DNA of 64,000 nucleotides, taken from Herbiconiux moechotypicola (GTDB taxonomy: Bacteria; Actinomycetota; Actinomycetes; Actinomycetales; Microbacteriaceae). Shown here piece by piece: positions 22,142 to 30,268 of this stretch. Each line of letters begins with the position of its first letter. Positions within the stretch are counted from its first letter, which is position 1. Where the stretch lies: assembly GCF_024979255.1 (NCBI RefSeq), contig NZ_JANLCN010000011.1, forward strand, positions 1-64,000, in the 5' to 3' direction. The position numbers and the translations under genes are program-made. The notes under the pieces were generated by a model that was not told the DNA's origin, did no database searches, and saw nothing but the letters and a program-made list of their open reading frames with translations.

Positions 22142-22975
22142 TTAGCGGGCGTCGAGGATCTCGTCCTCGACCTGAGCATCCGTTCGCTTCGCCAGCCGCT
22201 TACGCTCGCGCTCGGCGGCGCGCTCCTGCTCTTCGGGGTCGTCCTCGTTCGCGCGGCGGTACTCCTGCCGCACGATGTACGCGAGCCCCACGAACCCGAG
22301 CAGGCCGAAGCAGAACCACTGGAAGGTGTAACTGAGGTGCGCGCCCTCGTCGGGCTGCGGCCGCGGCATGGCCATGGGTCGTTCGGCCGGCGCCGGGTCT
22401 TCCGAGTCGAGGAGGCCGTAGGCGGCGGTGTAGGTGGGCAGGCCGACGCGGTCGGCCACCTCGGGCACCTCGATGGTGGAGAGCTGACCGTCCACTGCCC
22501 CGGTGTTGTCTTGGTGGGGCTCGCTCGCCTTGAGCCGCACGACGATCGTCTGGGCGCCGGTCGGGGCCGCGGGGATGCTGTCGGGTGCATCCTGCCGTTC
22601 ACCGGTGGGCACCCAGCCGCGGTCGACCACGAACACCTCGCCGCTGTCGAGCTGGAACGGCACCAGCACGTCGAACCCGACGTCGCCGCCCAGCGGACGG
22701 TTGCGCACGAGCACCTGGTCGTCGATGAGGTAGTGGCCGCTGAGCTCGGCGGTGAGCCACTCCTGCGACGGGTCGTAGGAGTCGAGCGCGGGCAGAACGT
22801 CGGCCAGAGGAGCGGGCTCGGCGTCGTAGTTGGCGGCGACTCGGTTGATCTCGGCCACGGCTTCGTCGCGCCGGGCGAGCTGCCAGAGGGCGAGCAGCAC
22901 GCAGACGGTCGCGAACACGATGGTCATGGCGAGATAGCCCGCCCAACGGCGGTGCAGGAGGAAGCGCCAGCCCAT
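22142..22975 (-). CDS. SURF1-family cytochrome oxidase assembly protein
   Basis: SURF1 proteins help insert heme A into cytochrome c oxidase subunit I. The 277-residue protein has a first transmembrane segment (about 9-31, AGYLAMTIVFATVCVLLALW), a periplasmic domain with VLVRNRPLGGDVGFDVLVPF and VVDRGWVP, and a second segment near 222-242 with FQWFCFGLLGFVGLAYIV. The C-terminal tail is highly charged. The ATG shares its A with the preceding gene's TGA. It completes a heme A delivery set with ctaA and ctaB. Confidence 0.93.
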   Translation of the reverse strand: MGWRFLLHRRWAGYLAMTIVFATVCVLLALWQLARRDEAVAEINRVAANYDAEPAPLADVLPALDSYDPSQEWLTAELSGHYLIDDQVLVRNRPLGGDVGFDVLVPFQLDSGEVFVVDRGWVPTGERQDAPDSIPAAPTGAQTIVVRLKASEPHQDNTGAVDGQLSTIEVPEVADRVGLPTYTAAYGLLDSEDPAPAERPMAMPRPQPDEGAHLSYTFQWFCFGLLGFVGLAYIVRQEYRRANEDDPEEQERAAERERKRLAKRTDAQVEDEILDAR

Positions 22976-23295
22976 CACGAGGCGGCCTCGGTGGGGGAGG
23001 ATGTAGTGGGGGAGGATGCGGTGGGGTCGACGGCCGCAGGGGACGCCGCGGTGGCCGGCAGCGCCGCTGTCGACGGGGGCGCCGACAGCGGCAGCACCTC
23101 GAGCGGGAAGTCGCGTGCGGCGAGGAACTCGCGCAGGTACCCGACGTGTTCGTCGCAGGCGACCCACACCTTGCGTCGCGATTCGTCGTGGATCTTCGGG
23201 TTGCGCCACTCGATGCGCCACGCGGCGTCGACACGGCAACCCGCGCGCGAGCACTCCGAGGCCCCGGGTTCACCCCCGAACGGCAACCCGATCAC
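22975..23295 (-). CDS. Small putative zinc-binding protein coupled to SURF1
   Basis: 106-residue protein of unknown function. Cys15-x4-Cys20 (CSRAGC) and Cys47-x2-His50 (CDEH) could form one four-ligand metal site. Between them is WRIEWRNPKIHDESRRKVWVAC, and after them YLREFLAARDFPLEVLPL, then a low-complexity Ala/Ser/Pro/Thr tail. I recall relatives mislabelled acetone carboxylase in databases; nothing here supports that enzyme. GTG start overlaps the DUF3099 stop (GTGA), and its stop overlaps the SURF1 ATG, so all three are translationally coupled. Confidence 0.8.
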   Translation of the reverse strand: MIGLPFGGEPGASECSRAGCRVDAAWRIEWRNPKIHDESRRKVWVACDEHVGYLREFLAARDFPLEVLPLSAPPSTAALPATAASPAAVDPTASSPTTSSPTEAAS

Positions 23296-23651
23296 GAGGT
23301 GCGCCCTTCGCCCGAACTCGCGCCCTGTGCATCCGGGAAGGCCCGCTCATCCGGGCCCTGCGCACTCGGGCCGCCCGGCGTATCCGGCCGCCGGAACACC
23401 TCGATCGCCCCGGGACGCTCGGCCTTGCTCACCCACGAACTGCCCACGTTCGCCACCACCACGGCGAAATAGGGGATGAGCACGGCCCCGGCCGCCAGCA
23501 GCACCACCGCCCACCACTCCCGCACGAACAGGATGAGCACCAGGCACACCACGCGGATCGACATCATGACGAGGTACTTGGTCATGCGACCGCGCCGCTC
23601 GTCGTCGGGCGACGGCGGGAGACTCGTGACCGACGGGTGCCGCTGCTTCAT
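23292..23651 (-). CDS. DUF3099 family membrane protein
   Basis: 119-residue protein of unknown function with two transmembrane segments (about 28-44 and 46-66), preceded by the positive stretch DDERRGRMTKYLVMM and followed by a Pro/Gly/Asp-rich cytoplasmic tail. ATG at 23651 has GGAAG just upstream and a TAGGCT -10 at 23662-23667. First gene of the three-gene operon with the small zinc protein and SURF1; a role near cytochrome oxidase assembly is inference. Confidence 0.8.
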   Translation of the reverse strand: MKQRHPSVTSLPPSPDDERRGRMTKYLVMMSIRVVCLVLILFVREWWAVVLLAAGAVLIPYFAVVVANVGSSWVSKAERPGAIEVFRRPDTPGGPSAQGPDERAFPDAQGASSGEGRTS

Positions 23652-23720
23652 GATTGCTTCCAGCCTACGCTCCGCAGCCGACAGCATCCTGCGCGACCGA
23701 CGGCATCCGGCCGAGGTGAC

Positions 23721-23726
23721 TACGCT
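23721..23726 (+). promoter_or_regulatory. Putative leaderless promoter -10 (TACGCT) for fabG
   Basis: TACGCT ends 6 nt before the fabG GTG, leaving no room for a Shine-Dalgarno, so the mRNA is probably leaderless. It is divergent from the TAGGCT of the DUF3099 operon. Confidence 0.5.
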
Positions 23727-23732
23727 GTCAGG

Positions 23733-24452
23733 GTGACCACGACCAGCACCCCCAGAACCGTTCTCATCACCGGAGGCAACCGCGGCATCGGCTACGCCAT
23801 CGCCGAGGAGTTCCTCGCCCAGGGCCACCGCGTGGCCGTCACCGCCCGCTCGGGCGAAGGCCCCGCCGGCAGCCTCACCGTGCGCGCCGAGATGACCGAC
23901 TCCGCCTCGATCGACGCCGCCTTCACCGAGGTCGAGACCGCCCTCGGCCCCGTCGAAGTCGTCGTCGCCAACGCGGGCATCACCCGCGACACCCTCCTGA
24001 TGCGCATGTCCGAAGACGACTTCACCGACGTGATCGACACCAACCTCGGCGGCGCCTTCCGCGTCGTGAAGCGCGCGTCGAAGGGGATGCTCAAGGCCCG
24101 CTTCGGCCGCGTCGTGCTCATCTCCAGCGTGGTCGGGCTCTACGGCTCCGCCGGCCAGGTCAACTACAGCGCCTCCAAGAGCGCTCTCGTCGGCTTCGCC
24201 CGCTCACTCACCCGTGAGCTCGGCGCCCGCGGCATCACCGCCAACGTCGTGGCCCCCGGCTTCATCGAGACCGACATGACCGCCGAACTCCCCGAAGCCC
24301 AGCAGGCCGAGTACAAGAAGAACATCCCCGCCGGCCGCTACGGCTCCGCGGCCGAGGTCGCCAAAGCGGTCACCTGGCTCGCCTCCGACGACGCCGCCTA
24401 CATCTCTGGCGCCGTCATCCCCGTCGACGGGGGCCTCGGCATGGGCCACTAG
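23733..24452 (+). CDS. fabG: 3-oxoacyl-ACP reductase (FabG-type SDR)
   Basis: NADPH-dependent reduction of 3-oxoacyl-ACP in fatty-acid elongation. The 239-residue classical SDR has TGGNRGIG (cofactor binding, about 13-20), NAGIT, catalytic Ser and YSASK, and ends with the FabG-like ISGAVIPVDGGLGMGH. The GTG at 23733 is preferred because the upstream frame has no SDR homology and a -10 lies just before it. No inhA follows, unlike the mycobacterial fabG1 locus. Some SDRs of this type have other substrates. Confidence 0.88.
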   Translation: MTTTSTPRTVLITGGNRGIGYAIAEEFLAQGHRVAVTARSGEGPAGSLTVRAEMTDSASIDAAFTEVETALGPVEVVVANAGITRDTLLMRMSEDDFTDVIDTNLGGAFRVVKRASKGMLKARFGRVVLISSVVGLYGSAGQVNYSASKSALVGFARSLTRELGARGITANVVAPGFIETDMTAELPEAQQAEYKKNIPAGRYGSAAEVAKAVTWLASDDAAYISGAVIPVDGGLGMGH

Positions 24453-24488
24453 GGGGCCTCCTCCGGGAGCGTGTCCTGCGCGCGGGAC

Positions 24489-24573
24489 GCTCGGTGGGGT
24501 GGGTTTCCGGCCTCCGCCTAAGGGTTGAGCGGAGCTCAAAGGCGGCGGAGGCCGGAAACCCACCCCACCGAGC
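24489..24573. repeat. 85-nt nested palindrome with 30-bp perfect stem
   Basis: Arms 24489-24518 and 24544-24573 are exact complements over 30 bp. The 25-nt centre contains a second hairpin, TTGAGC-GGA-GCTCAA (24525-24539). It lies between convergent fabG and serB, so a bidirectional terminator role is possible, but the stem is much longer than needed and has no T-run. It may be a copy of a dispersed palindromic element. Confidence 0.75.
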
Positions 24574-24582
24574 TACTTCGGG

Positions 24583-25218
24583 TCAGCCCCGGAGGCCCAG
24601 CAGGGGGAGGAGTTGGGAGAGGTCTCGGTCGTCCATGACCAGGTCGGCATTCTCGCGGACCAGGGGTCGCGCGTGGAAGGCGACCGAGAGCGCAGCGACC
24701 TCCATCATGCGGAGGTCGTTGGCTCCGTCTCCGACCGCGATCGTGCGGGAGAGGGGGATGCCTTCGGCCGACGCCCATTCGAGTAGCGCATCCGCTTTGC
24801 TCTGGGGGTCGACGATGGGGCCGGACACCTCGCCGGTGAGGCGGCCGTCGCGGACGCCCAGGCGGTTGGCGCGCCAGTGGTCGAGGCCGAGGGATTCGGC
24901 GAGCGGGTCGAGCACTTCGTGGAAGCCGCCTGAGACGACGCCCACCATGCCGCCTGCGGCATGTATGGCTGCGATCATCTCAGGCACGCCCGTGGTGACC
25001 GTGATCTCGGCGCGGGCGCGCGCGAAGCAGTCGTCGGGGAGGCCTTCGAGGAGGGCGACGCGGGCGCGGAGGCTCTGGGCGAAGTCGAGTTCGCCGCGCA
25101 TGGCGCGCTCGGTGACCTCGGCCACCTCGGCGTGGCAGCCGGCGTAGTCGCCGAGCATCTCGATCACCTCGTTCTCGATGAGGGTCGAATCGACATCGAG
25201 CACGACGAGAAGACTCAT
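24583..25218 (-). CDS. serB: Phosphoserine phosphatase
   Basis: HAD-superfamily phosphatase forming serine from phosphoserine. The 211-residue protein has DVDSTL (8-13) with nucleophile Asp8 and acid Asp10, VVSGGF around 94-99 (motif II Ser), Lys in SKADAL and [12 protein letters not shown] (motif IV). It lacks the N-terminal ACT domain of longer actinobacterial SerB2 proteins. ATG overlaps the glgC stop by 4 bp, an unusual pairing with no obvious pathway link. Confidence 0.9.
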   Translation of the reverse strand: MSLLVVLDVDSTLIENEVIEMLGDYAGCHAEVAEVTERAMRGELDFAQSLRARVALLEGLPDDCFARARAEITVTTGVPEMIAAIHAAGGMVGVVSGGFHEVLDPLAESLGLDHWRANRLGVRDGRLTGEVSGPIVDPQSKADALLEWASAEGIPLSRTIAVGDGANDLRMMEVAALSVAFHARPLVRENADLVMDDRDLSQLLPLLGLRG

Positions 25219-26459
25219 GGAACTACGCGAACTCCCTTACCCACCACCGTGATGCCGGAATCGGTGACCGTGAAGCCGCGCTCCCGGTCGCGCTCGAGGT
25301 CGACGCCCACCTGGGCACCGGCCGAGACCACCACGTTCTTGTCCAGGATAGCCCGCCGCACCACCGCATCCGGTTCGATCTGCACCCGGTCGAACAGCAC
25401 CGACTGCTGCACGAGCGCCCCGGAGTCGACCGTCGTCCACGGGCCGACGACGCTGCCCTCCACGCGAGCACCCGAGATGAGGCAGCCGAGCGAGACGATC
25501 GACTCGACCGTCATGCCCGGGTTGCCCTTGCTGTCTCGCACGAACTTGGCCGGCGGGGAGTTCAGCGCCTGCGTGTAGATGGGCCAGCGCTCGTTGTAGA
25601 GGTTGAACACGGGCAGGGCGGCGATGAGGTCTTGGTGGGCGTCGTAGAACGAGTCGATGGTGCCCACGTCGCGCCAGTAGTAGCGGTCGCGATCGGTGGA
25701 GCCGGGCACGTCGTTGCGATTGAGGTCGTAGACTGCCGCGTTGTTCGAGGCCACGAAGTCGGGGATGATGTCTCCGCCCATGTCGTGGCTCGACTCGGGC
25801 CGCTCGCCGTCGCGGATGACCGCGTCGATGAGCTGGTCGGCGTCGAAGACGTAGTTGCCCATCGAGGCGAGCACCTCGTGCGGGGCGTCGGCCAGGCCCA
25901 CCGCATCCTTCGGCTTCTCGAGGAACTCGGCGATGCGCGTGGGGTCGCCCGGCTCGGTCTGGATGACGCCGAACTGGTCGGAGAGTTCGATCGGCTGGCG
26001 GATGGCCGCGACGGTCGCCCCGGCGCCCGAGGCGATGTGGGCGTCGATCATCTGGCCGAAGTCCATGCGGTAGACGTGATCCGCGCCGACCACGACGACG
26101 ATGTCGGGGTTCTCGTCGCGGATGAGGTTGAGCGACTGCAGGATGGCGTCGGCCGATCCGCTGAACCAGCGCTTGCCGAGGCGCTGCTGAGCCGGCACAG
26201 ACGCGATGTAGGAGTTGAGCAGCCCGTTGAGATGCCAGGTCTGCGACACGTGGCGATCGAGCGAGTGTGACTTGTACTGGGTGAGCACCACGATCTGCTG
26301 CAGCCCGGAGTTCACGAGGTTGGACAGCGCGAAGTCGATGAGGCGGTAGCCGCCGCCGAAGGGCACACCCGGCTTCGCGCGATCGGCGGTGAGCGGCATG
26401 AGGCGCTTGCCCTCGCCTCCGGCGAGAACGATGCCGAAGATCTTCTTTGATGCTGCCAT
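25215..26459 (-). CDS. glgC: Glucose-1-phosphate adenylyltransferase
   Basis: Makes ADP-glucose from ATP and glucose-1-phosphate, the first committed step of glycogen/alpha-glucan synthesis. The 414-residue protein has [25 protein letters not shown] (nucleotidyltransferase signature), [12 protein letters not shown] and [14 protein letters not shown], and a C-terminal left-handed beta-helix with [15 protein letters not shown]. The ATG at 26459 is preferred over the GTG two codons upstream because a TAGTGT -10 lies 7 nt before it (leaderless). Divergent from glgA. Confidence 0.96.
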   Translation of the reverse strand: MAASKKIFGIVLAGGEGKRLMPLTADRAKPGVPFGGGYRLIDFALSNLVNSGLQQIVVLTQYKSHSLDRHVSQTWHLNGLLNSYIASVPAQQRLGKRWFSGSADAILQSLNLIRDENPDIVVVVGADHVYRMDFGQMIDAHIASGAGATVAAIRQPIELSDQFGVIQTEPGDPTRIAEFLEKPKDAVGLADAPHEVLASMGNYVFDADQLIDAVIRDGERPESSHDMGGDIIPDFVASNNAAVYDLNRNDVPGSTDRDRYYWRDVGTIDSFYDAHQDLIAALPVFNLYNERWPIYTQALNSPPAKFVRDSKGNPGMTVESIVSLGCLISGARVEGSVVGPWTTVDSGALVQQSVLFDRVQIEPDAVVRRAILDKNVVVSAGAQVGVDLERDRERGFTVTDSGITVVGKGVRVVP

Positions 26460-26466
26460 AGGCACA

Positions 26467-26501
26467 ACACTAATGAGGTTTGGGCCCGCGCGTACTACGG
26501 T
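26467..26501. promoter_or_regulatory. Divergent leaderless promoters of glgC and glgA
   Basis: TAGTGT on the minus strand (26472-26467) ends 7 nt before the glgC ATG; TACGGT on the plus strand (26496-26501) ends 6 nt before the glgA ATG. The 48-bp region between the two start codons must hold both promoters, so shared regulation of ADP-glucose synthesis and use is likely. Neither has a clear -35. Confidence 0.45.
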
Positions 26502-26507
26502 TCAAGC

Positions 26508-27692
26508 ATGCGAGTCGACGTCATCACCAAGGAGTATCCGCCGGAGGTCTACGGGGGTGCCGGAGTGCATGTCGCGGAGCTCGTGAAGGGGCTGCGCGAG
26601 CACCTCGACGTGGCCGTGCGCTGCTTCGGCGCGCCGCGTGACGAGCCAGGCGTGTTCGCCTACCGCCCCCCGGTCGAGCTGGCGGGTGCGAACGCGAGCC
26701 TCAGCACCCTCGGTGTCGACCTGCAGATCGCCGAGGCGACCGCGGGAACCTCGCTGGTGCACTCCCACACCTGGTACGCCAACGCGGCCGGGCGGCTCTC
26801 CGCTCTGCTGCACGACGTTCCCCACGTCGTGACGGCGCACTCGCTCGAGCCCCTGCGGCCCTGGAAGGCCGAGCAGCTGGGCGGCGGATACCGCATCTCG
26901 TCGCAGATCGAGAGGGACGCGTTCGAGTCGGCCGACGCCGTGATCGCGGTCTCCGACGGCATGCGCCGCGACATCCTGCGCTCGTACCCCGCGCTCGACG
27001 AAGCGAAGGTCACCACGGTCTACAACGGCATCGACCTCGCGAAGTGGAAGCCGGTTCAGGATGCGTCGGTACTGGAACGCCTCGGCATCGACGCCTCCCG
27101 CCCCACCGTCGTCTTCGTCGGTCGCATCACCCGGCAGAAGGGCCTGCCCTACCTCCTGCGCGCGCTCGAGAAGCTGCCGGCCGAGGTGCAGGTCGTGCTC
27201 TGCGCCGGCGCCCCCGACACGCCCGCCATCCTCGAGGAAGTGAGCTCGGCGGTGCGTGCGCTGCAGGAGACCCGCACGGGCATCGTGTGGATCGAGGAGA
27301 TCCTGCCGCAGCACGAGCTCTCGGCGGTGCTCACGGCGGCGACGGTGTTCGTATGCCCTTCCGTCTATGAACCGCTCGGCATCGTGAACCTCGAGGCCAT
27401 GGCCTGCGGGCTGCCCGTGGTCGGCACCGCCACGGGCGGCATCCCCGAGGTCGTCGACGACGGCGTCACCGGTGTGCTGGTGCCGATCGAGCAGCTGCAG
27501 GACGGCACGGGCACGCCGACCGACCCGGATCGCTTCGTCTCCGATTTGGCCGCCGCGCTCATCCGGGTGCTCGCCGACCCCGAGGAAGCCGCGCGCATGG
27601 GGCGCGCCGGGCGGGCACGGGCCGAGGCCGAGTTCAGCTGGGGGAGGATCGCCGAGCAGACCGCGGGTATCTATCGGTCGCTCGTCCGGTAG
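26508..27692 (+). CDS. glgA: Glycogen synthase, actinobacterial GlgA/GlgM type
   Basis: GT4 glycosyltransferase of 394 residues: N-terminal ITKEYPPEVYGGAGVHVAEL, then VFVGRITRQKG and the E-x7-E block PSVYEPLGIVNLEA near 283-297. It is the short actinobacterial form, related to Rv1212c (GlgM), which uses ADP-glucose and glucose-1-phosphate to make maltose-1-phosphate; whether this protein is a classical glycogen synthase or GlgM cannot be read from sequence. Divergent from glgC, with treS 3.4 kb away, which fits the GlgM/GlgE/TreS scheme. Confidence 0.92.
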   Translation: MRVDVITKEYPPEVYGGAGVHVAELVKGLREHLDVAVRCFGAPRDEPGVFAYRPPVELAGANASLSTLGVDLQIAEATAGTSLVHSHTWYANAAGRLSALLHDVPHVVTAHSLEPLRPWKAEQLGGGYRISSQIERDAFESADAVIAVSDGMRRDILRSYPALDEAKVTTVYNGIDLAKWKPVQDASVLERLGIDASRPTVVFVGRITRQKGLPYLLRALEKLPAEVQVVLCAGAPDTPAILEEVSSAVRALQETRTGIVWIEEILPQHELSAVLTAATVFVCPSVYEPLGIVNLEAMACGLPVVGTATGGIPEVVDDGVTGVLVPIEQLQDGTGTPTDPDRFVSDLAAALIRVLADPEEAARMGRAGRARAEAEFSWGRIAEQTAGIYRSLVR

Positions 27693-27770
27693 CGCCCCGG
27701 CAGGCTGACAACCGTCGACGAGAGCGGATGCGCGGCGCGCCGACGGTGCAGGAGGGTCGTCGCGACTGAC

Positions 27771-27776
27771 TAGGCT
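27771..27776 (+). promoter_or_regulatory. Putative leaderless promoter -10 (TAGGCT) for ABC ATPase gene
   Basis: TAGGCT is followed by 7 nt and then the ATG at 27784. No Shine-Dalgarno fits in between, so the transcript is probably leaderless. Confidence 0.5.
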
Positions 27777-27783
27777 TAGAAGC

Positions 27784-28566
27784 ATGCCCAGTGTGCTCGA
27801 TCTCGAAGACGTTTCGGTTGTCCGCGATGGAACCACGATCCTCAGCGGGGTGCACTGGAAGGTCGACGGCGATCAGCGCTGGGTGGTGCTCGGGCCCAAC
27901 GGCGCGGGCAAGACCACGCTGCTGCAGATCGCGGCGGCGATGAGCCACCCCTCGGGCGGTGCCGTGCAGGTGCTCGACGGGCGACTGGGCGAGGTCGACC
28001 TGTTCGAGCTGCGGCCGCGCGTGGGATTCGCCTCGAGCGCTATGGCGCGGCGCTTCCCGGCCAACGAGACGGTGCTGAACGTGGTGCTCACGGCGGCGTA
28101 CTCGGTCACGGGACGGTGGAACGAGACGTACGAGGAGATCGACGAGCGGCGTGCCCAGCGCGTACTGGCCGAGTGGAAGCTCGACCATCTCGCCGACCGG
28201 CTGTTCGGCTCGCTGAGCGATGGCGAGCAGAAGCGGGTGCAGATCGCCCGCTCGGTCATGACCGACCCCGAGCTGCTGCTGCTCGACGAGCCCGCGGCCT
28301 CGCTCGACCTGGGTGCGCGCGAGGAGCTGCTCACCCTGCTCGGAGGCTATGCCTCGGCTCCCGAGGCCCCCGCGATCGTGATGGTGACGCATCACGTCGA
28401 GGAGATCCCCAAGGGTTTCACCCACGCGCTGCTGCTCGGCCGCGGCGGGGTCGTGGCCCAGGGACCGCTCGGTGAGGTGCTCACCGCCCAGAACCTCGAG
28501 ACCACGTTCGGCCTGCCGATCTCGCTCACCGAGACCGACGGGCGTTTCACTGCTCGCGCAGCGTGA
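27784..28566 (+). CDS. ABC transporter-type ATP-binding protein, orphan
   Basis: 260-residue single ABC ATPase domain: Walker [10 protein letters not shown] (about 38-46), signature LSDGEQKR (GG replaced by DG), Walker [12 protein letters not shown] and switch histidine in [10 protein letters not shown]. It resembles the YlmA/molybdate-iron-type stand-alone ATPases of actinobacteria. No permease or binding protein is adjacent, so its partner is elsewhere or it acts without one. Substrate unknown. Confidence 0.85.
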   Translation: MPSVLDLEDVSVVRDGTTILSGVHWKVDGDQRWVVLGPNGAGKTTLLQIAAAMSHPSGGAVQVLDGRLGEVDLFELRPRVGFASSAMARRFPANETVLNVVLTAAYSVTGRWNETYEEIDERRAQRVLAEWKLDHLADRLFGSLSDGEQKRVQIARSVMTDPELLLLDEPAASLDLGAREELLTLLGGYASAPEAPAIVMVTHHVEEIPKGFTHALLLGRGGVVAQGPLGEVLTAQNLETTFGLPISLTETDGRFTARAA

Positions 28567-28678
28567 CCCTTCTGCTAAGCTAGGTAGCTGGTTCGCCCGC
28601 CGCGACCGACGATTTTCGCCTTCGGACGCTCCGTTCGCCCGAAGACATCCATCCCGCCGAAGAATCAAGGACACACCC

Positions 28679-28936
28679 ATGAAGACCGAGATCCACCCCA
28701 CGTACGAAGCAGTCGTGTTCCGCGACCTCGCCTCGGGCGCGACCTTCCTCACCCGTTCGACCGTGTCGTCGTCGAAGACGATCGAGTGGGAGGACGGCAA
28801 CACCTACCCCGTCATCGACGTCGAGATCTCGTCGGAGTCGCACCCGTTCTACACCGGCAAGCAGCGCATCCTCGACTCCGCCGGCCGCGTGGAGAAGTTC
28901 AAGAACCGCTACAAGGGCTTCGGCGGCTCGAAGTAA
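28679..28936 (+). CDS. rpmE2: 50S ribosomal protein L31, type B (zinc-free)
   Basis: 85-residue L31 of the large ribosomal subunit: [20 protein letters not shown] at the start and [20 protein letters not shown] at the end. It has no cysteines, so it is the C-minus form that does not need zinc. ATG at 28679 with AAGGA upstream; the leader after TAAGCT (28576-28581) is about 95 nt. In other bacteria such forms are often under Zur control, but I see no obvious Zur box. A terminator follows. Confidence 0.96.
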   Translation: MKTEIHPTYEAVVFRDLASGATFLTRSTVSSSKTIEWEDGNTYPVIDVEISSESHPFYTGKQRILDSAGRVEKFKNRYKGFGGSK

Positions 28937-28953
28937 CCTTCGCCCCACCGCCT

Positions 28954-28991
28954 CGAAGGGCCCCGCTGACTCCGGTCGGCGGGGCCCTTCG
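28954..28991 (+). terminator. Terminator after rpmE2
   Basis: Perfect 13-bp stem CGAAGGGCCCCGC with its complement and a 12-nt loop, starting 17 nt after the rpmE2 stop. No strong T-run. Confidence 0.75.
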
Positions 28992-29124
28992 GCGTTCGGG
29001 TGCGCGCCGGTCGATCATGCCACGCCTGGACCACATCGACGCCACAAACGGCTCGGTCGTCGTGAGGAGTGGCGTTGTGAACGCGATCAGCGCCACGCGG
29101 GTGAGAAAGGCGCCGATCGGGTGA

Positions 29125-29274
29125 GGGGCCCCACGCGGGTGGCAGGGGGGCGCCATCCGGGCGGGAGGGGCCCCACGCGGGTGGCAGGGGGCGCCATCCG
29201 GGCGGGAGGGGCCCCACGCGGGCGGCAGGGGGCGCCATCCGGGCGGGAGGGGCGCCACGCGGGTGGGAGGATGG
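29125..29274 (+). repeat. Tandem repeat array, 41-42 bp unit
   Basis: Three full copies (29125-29166, 29167-29207, 29208-29248) and one partial, diverged copy (29249-29274). Each unit contains GGGGCCCC, CACGCGGG and GGCGCCATCCGGGCGG. The period is not a multiple of three, so it is not an in-frame coding repeat. The array ends 4 nt before the GTG of the HEAT-like gene and occupies its whole promoter-proximal region. The remaining part of the gap (28992-29124) holds nothing I recognise. Confidence 0.9.
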
Positions 29275-29278
29275 CGGG

Positions 29279-30268
29279 GTGAAGGGCGGGGCGGGGTATC
29301 GGGAGCGGTTGGAGGGTGTTCCGGAGGAGCGGTGGGGGAGCGTGCTCGCCGCCGAGTCGGGATTGCCCGGTCCGCGAGCTAATCTCGCGCTGGCGTCGGC
29401 CGCGGCCGAGCTCGCATCTCCGGCGCTGCGGGCGCGGTGGCGCGGGAGTGACGACGAGTTCGAGGCGCTGTGCGGCACGATCGCGCTGGGGTGGGACCTG
29501 CTCGGCGCGGTGCACCATGGCGCGGCGGGCGACGGTGAAGCGTCGGCCGCACCCGTCATCGGAGAGCTCGCCGGCGCGGTGCGCCACGACGCAGCGGGTG
29601 ACGGGGAAGCAGGGGCCGCGCCGTTCATCTGGGAGCTGGTGCGTTCGGCGGGGGATGCGCGGTGGAGGGTGCGCGAGGGCGTGGCGATGGCGCTGCAGCA
29701 CGTCGGAGACGTCGAGCCCGGACTGATGTGGCGGATCGCTGAGCAATGGACCACCCGCGCGACCGCGTTGATGAACGTCGCCAGGCTCGGTCTCGCGTCC
29801 GGCGAGGGCGACGCTGATGACGCCGATGCCCAGCACGTGCTCGCCTCGGGGATGCTGCTCCTCCGGGCCGTGGTGGCGGCGATCGCCGAACCGAGGCTTG
29901 TACGCGACCGGGAGTCGGCGCTGCGCGGGCAGGCACTCCTTGAGGCCGCGATGACCGCGATCACCCGCCCCGGAGACGGCTGTGAAGCGCCAAGCGCCCC
30001 TACGGCCGAGCTCCGGGAGGCGAGGCGGGTGCTGCGCCAGACGCTCGGCTACGGCTGGAGTGTGCTGGCGGTGGGGACGCCCGACGAAGCCTTCGACACG
30101 CTCGACCGGTGGGCCGAGGCGGGCGATGCGGATGCGCGCTGGATCGTGGCGCAGAACTGCCGGAAAGCCCGCCTCCGCCGCCTCGATCCGGCGCGGGCCG
30201 ACGCGCTCAGGAAGCGCTGCGAGCCCCCGAGCCCGCCGGCACCTCCGGCCACCCCCGCCGTGCCGTGA
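29279..30268 (+). CDS. HEAT-repeat-like protein of unknown function
   Basis: 329 residues, strongly helical, Ala-rich. N-terminal ESGLPGPRANLALA, then ALCGTIALG, DARWRVREGVAMALQHVGD and, near the C-terminus, GYGWSVLAVGTPDEAFDTLDRW...DADARWIVAQNCRKARL; these repeated W-R-V-R/W-I-V patterns are HEAT-like. I recognise it as resembling a family of actinobacterial HEAT proteins without a known role. Residues 76-98 and 99-121 are a tandem duplication. GTG start at 29279 directly after the repeat array. The 3' end overlaps the converging exonuclease gene by 62 bp. Confidence 0.75.
   Translation: MKGGAGYRERLEGVPEERWGSVLAAESGLPGPRANLALASAAAELASPALRARWRGSDDEFEALCGTIALGWDLLGAVHHGAAGDGEASAAPVIGELAGAVRHDAAGDGEAGAAPFIWELVRSAGDARWRVREGVAMALQHVGDVEPGLMWRIAEQWTTRATALMNVARLGLASGEGDADDADAQHVLASGMLLLRAVVAAIAEPRLVRDRESALRGQALLEAAMTAITRPGDGCEAPSAPTAELREARRVLRQTLGYGWSVLAVGTPDEAFDTLDRWAEAGDADARWIVAQNCRKARLRRLDPARADALRKRCEPPSPPAPPATPAVP
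29504..29641 (+). repeat. In-frame 69-bp tandem duplication inside the HEAT-like gene
   Basis: Two 23-codon units encode GAVHHGAAGDGEASAAPVIGELA and GAVRHDAAGDGEAGAAPFIWELV-like segments (residues 76-98 and 99-121). They differ at about seven positions, so the duplication is not recent. It lies between two helical parts and may be a flexible insertion. Confidence 0.8.
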
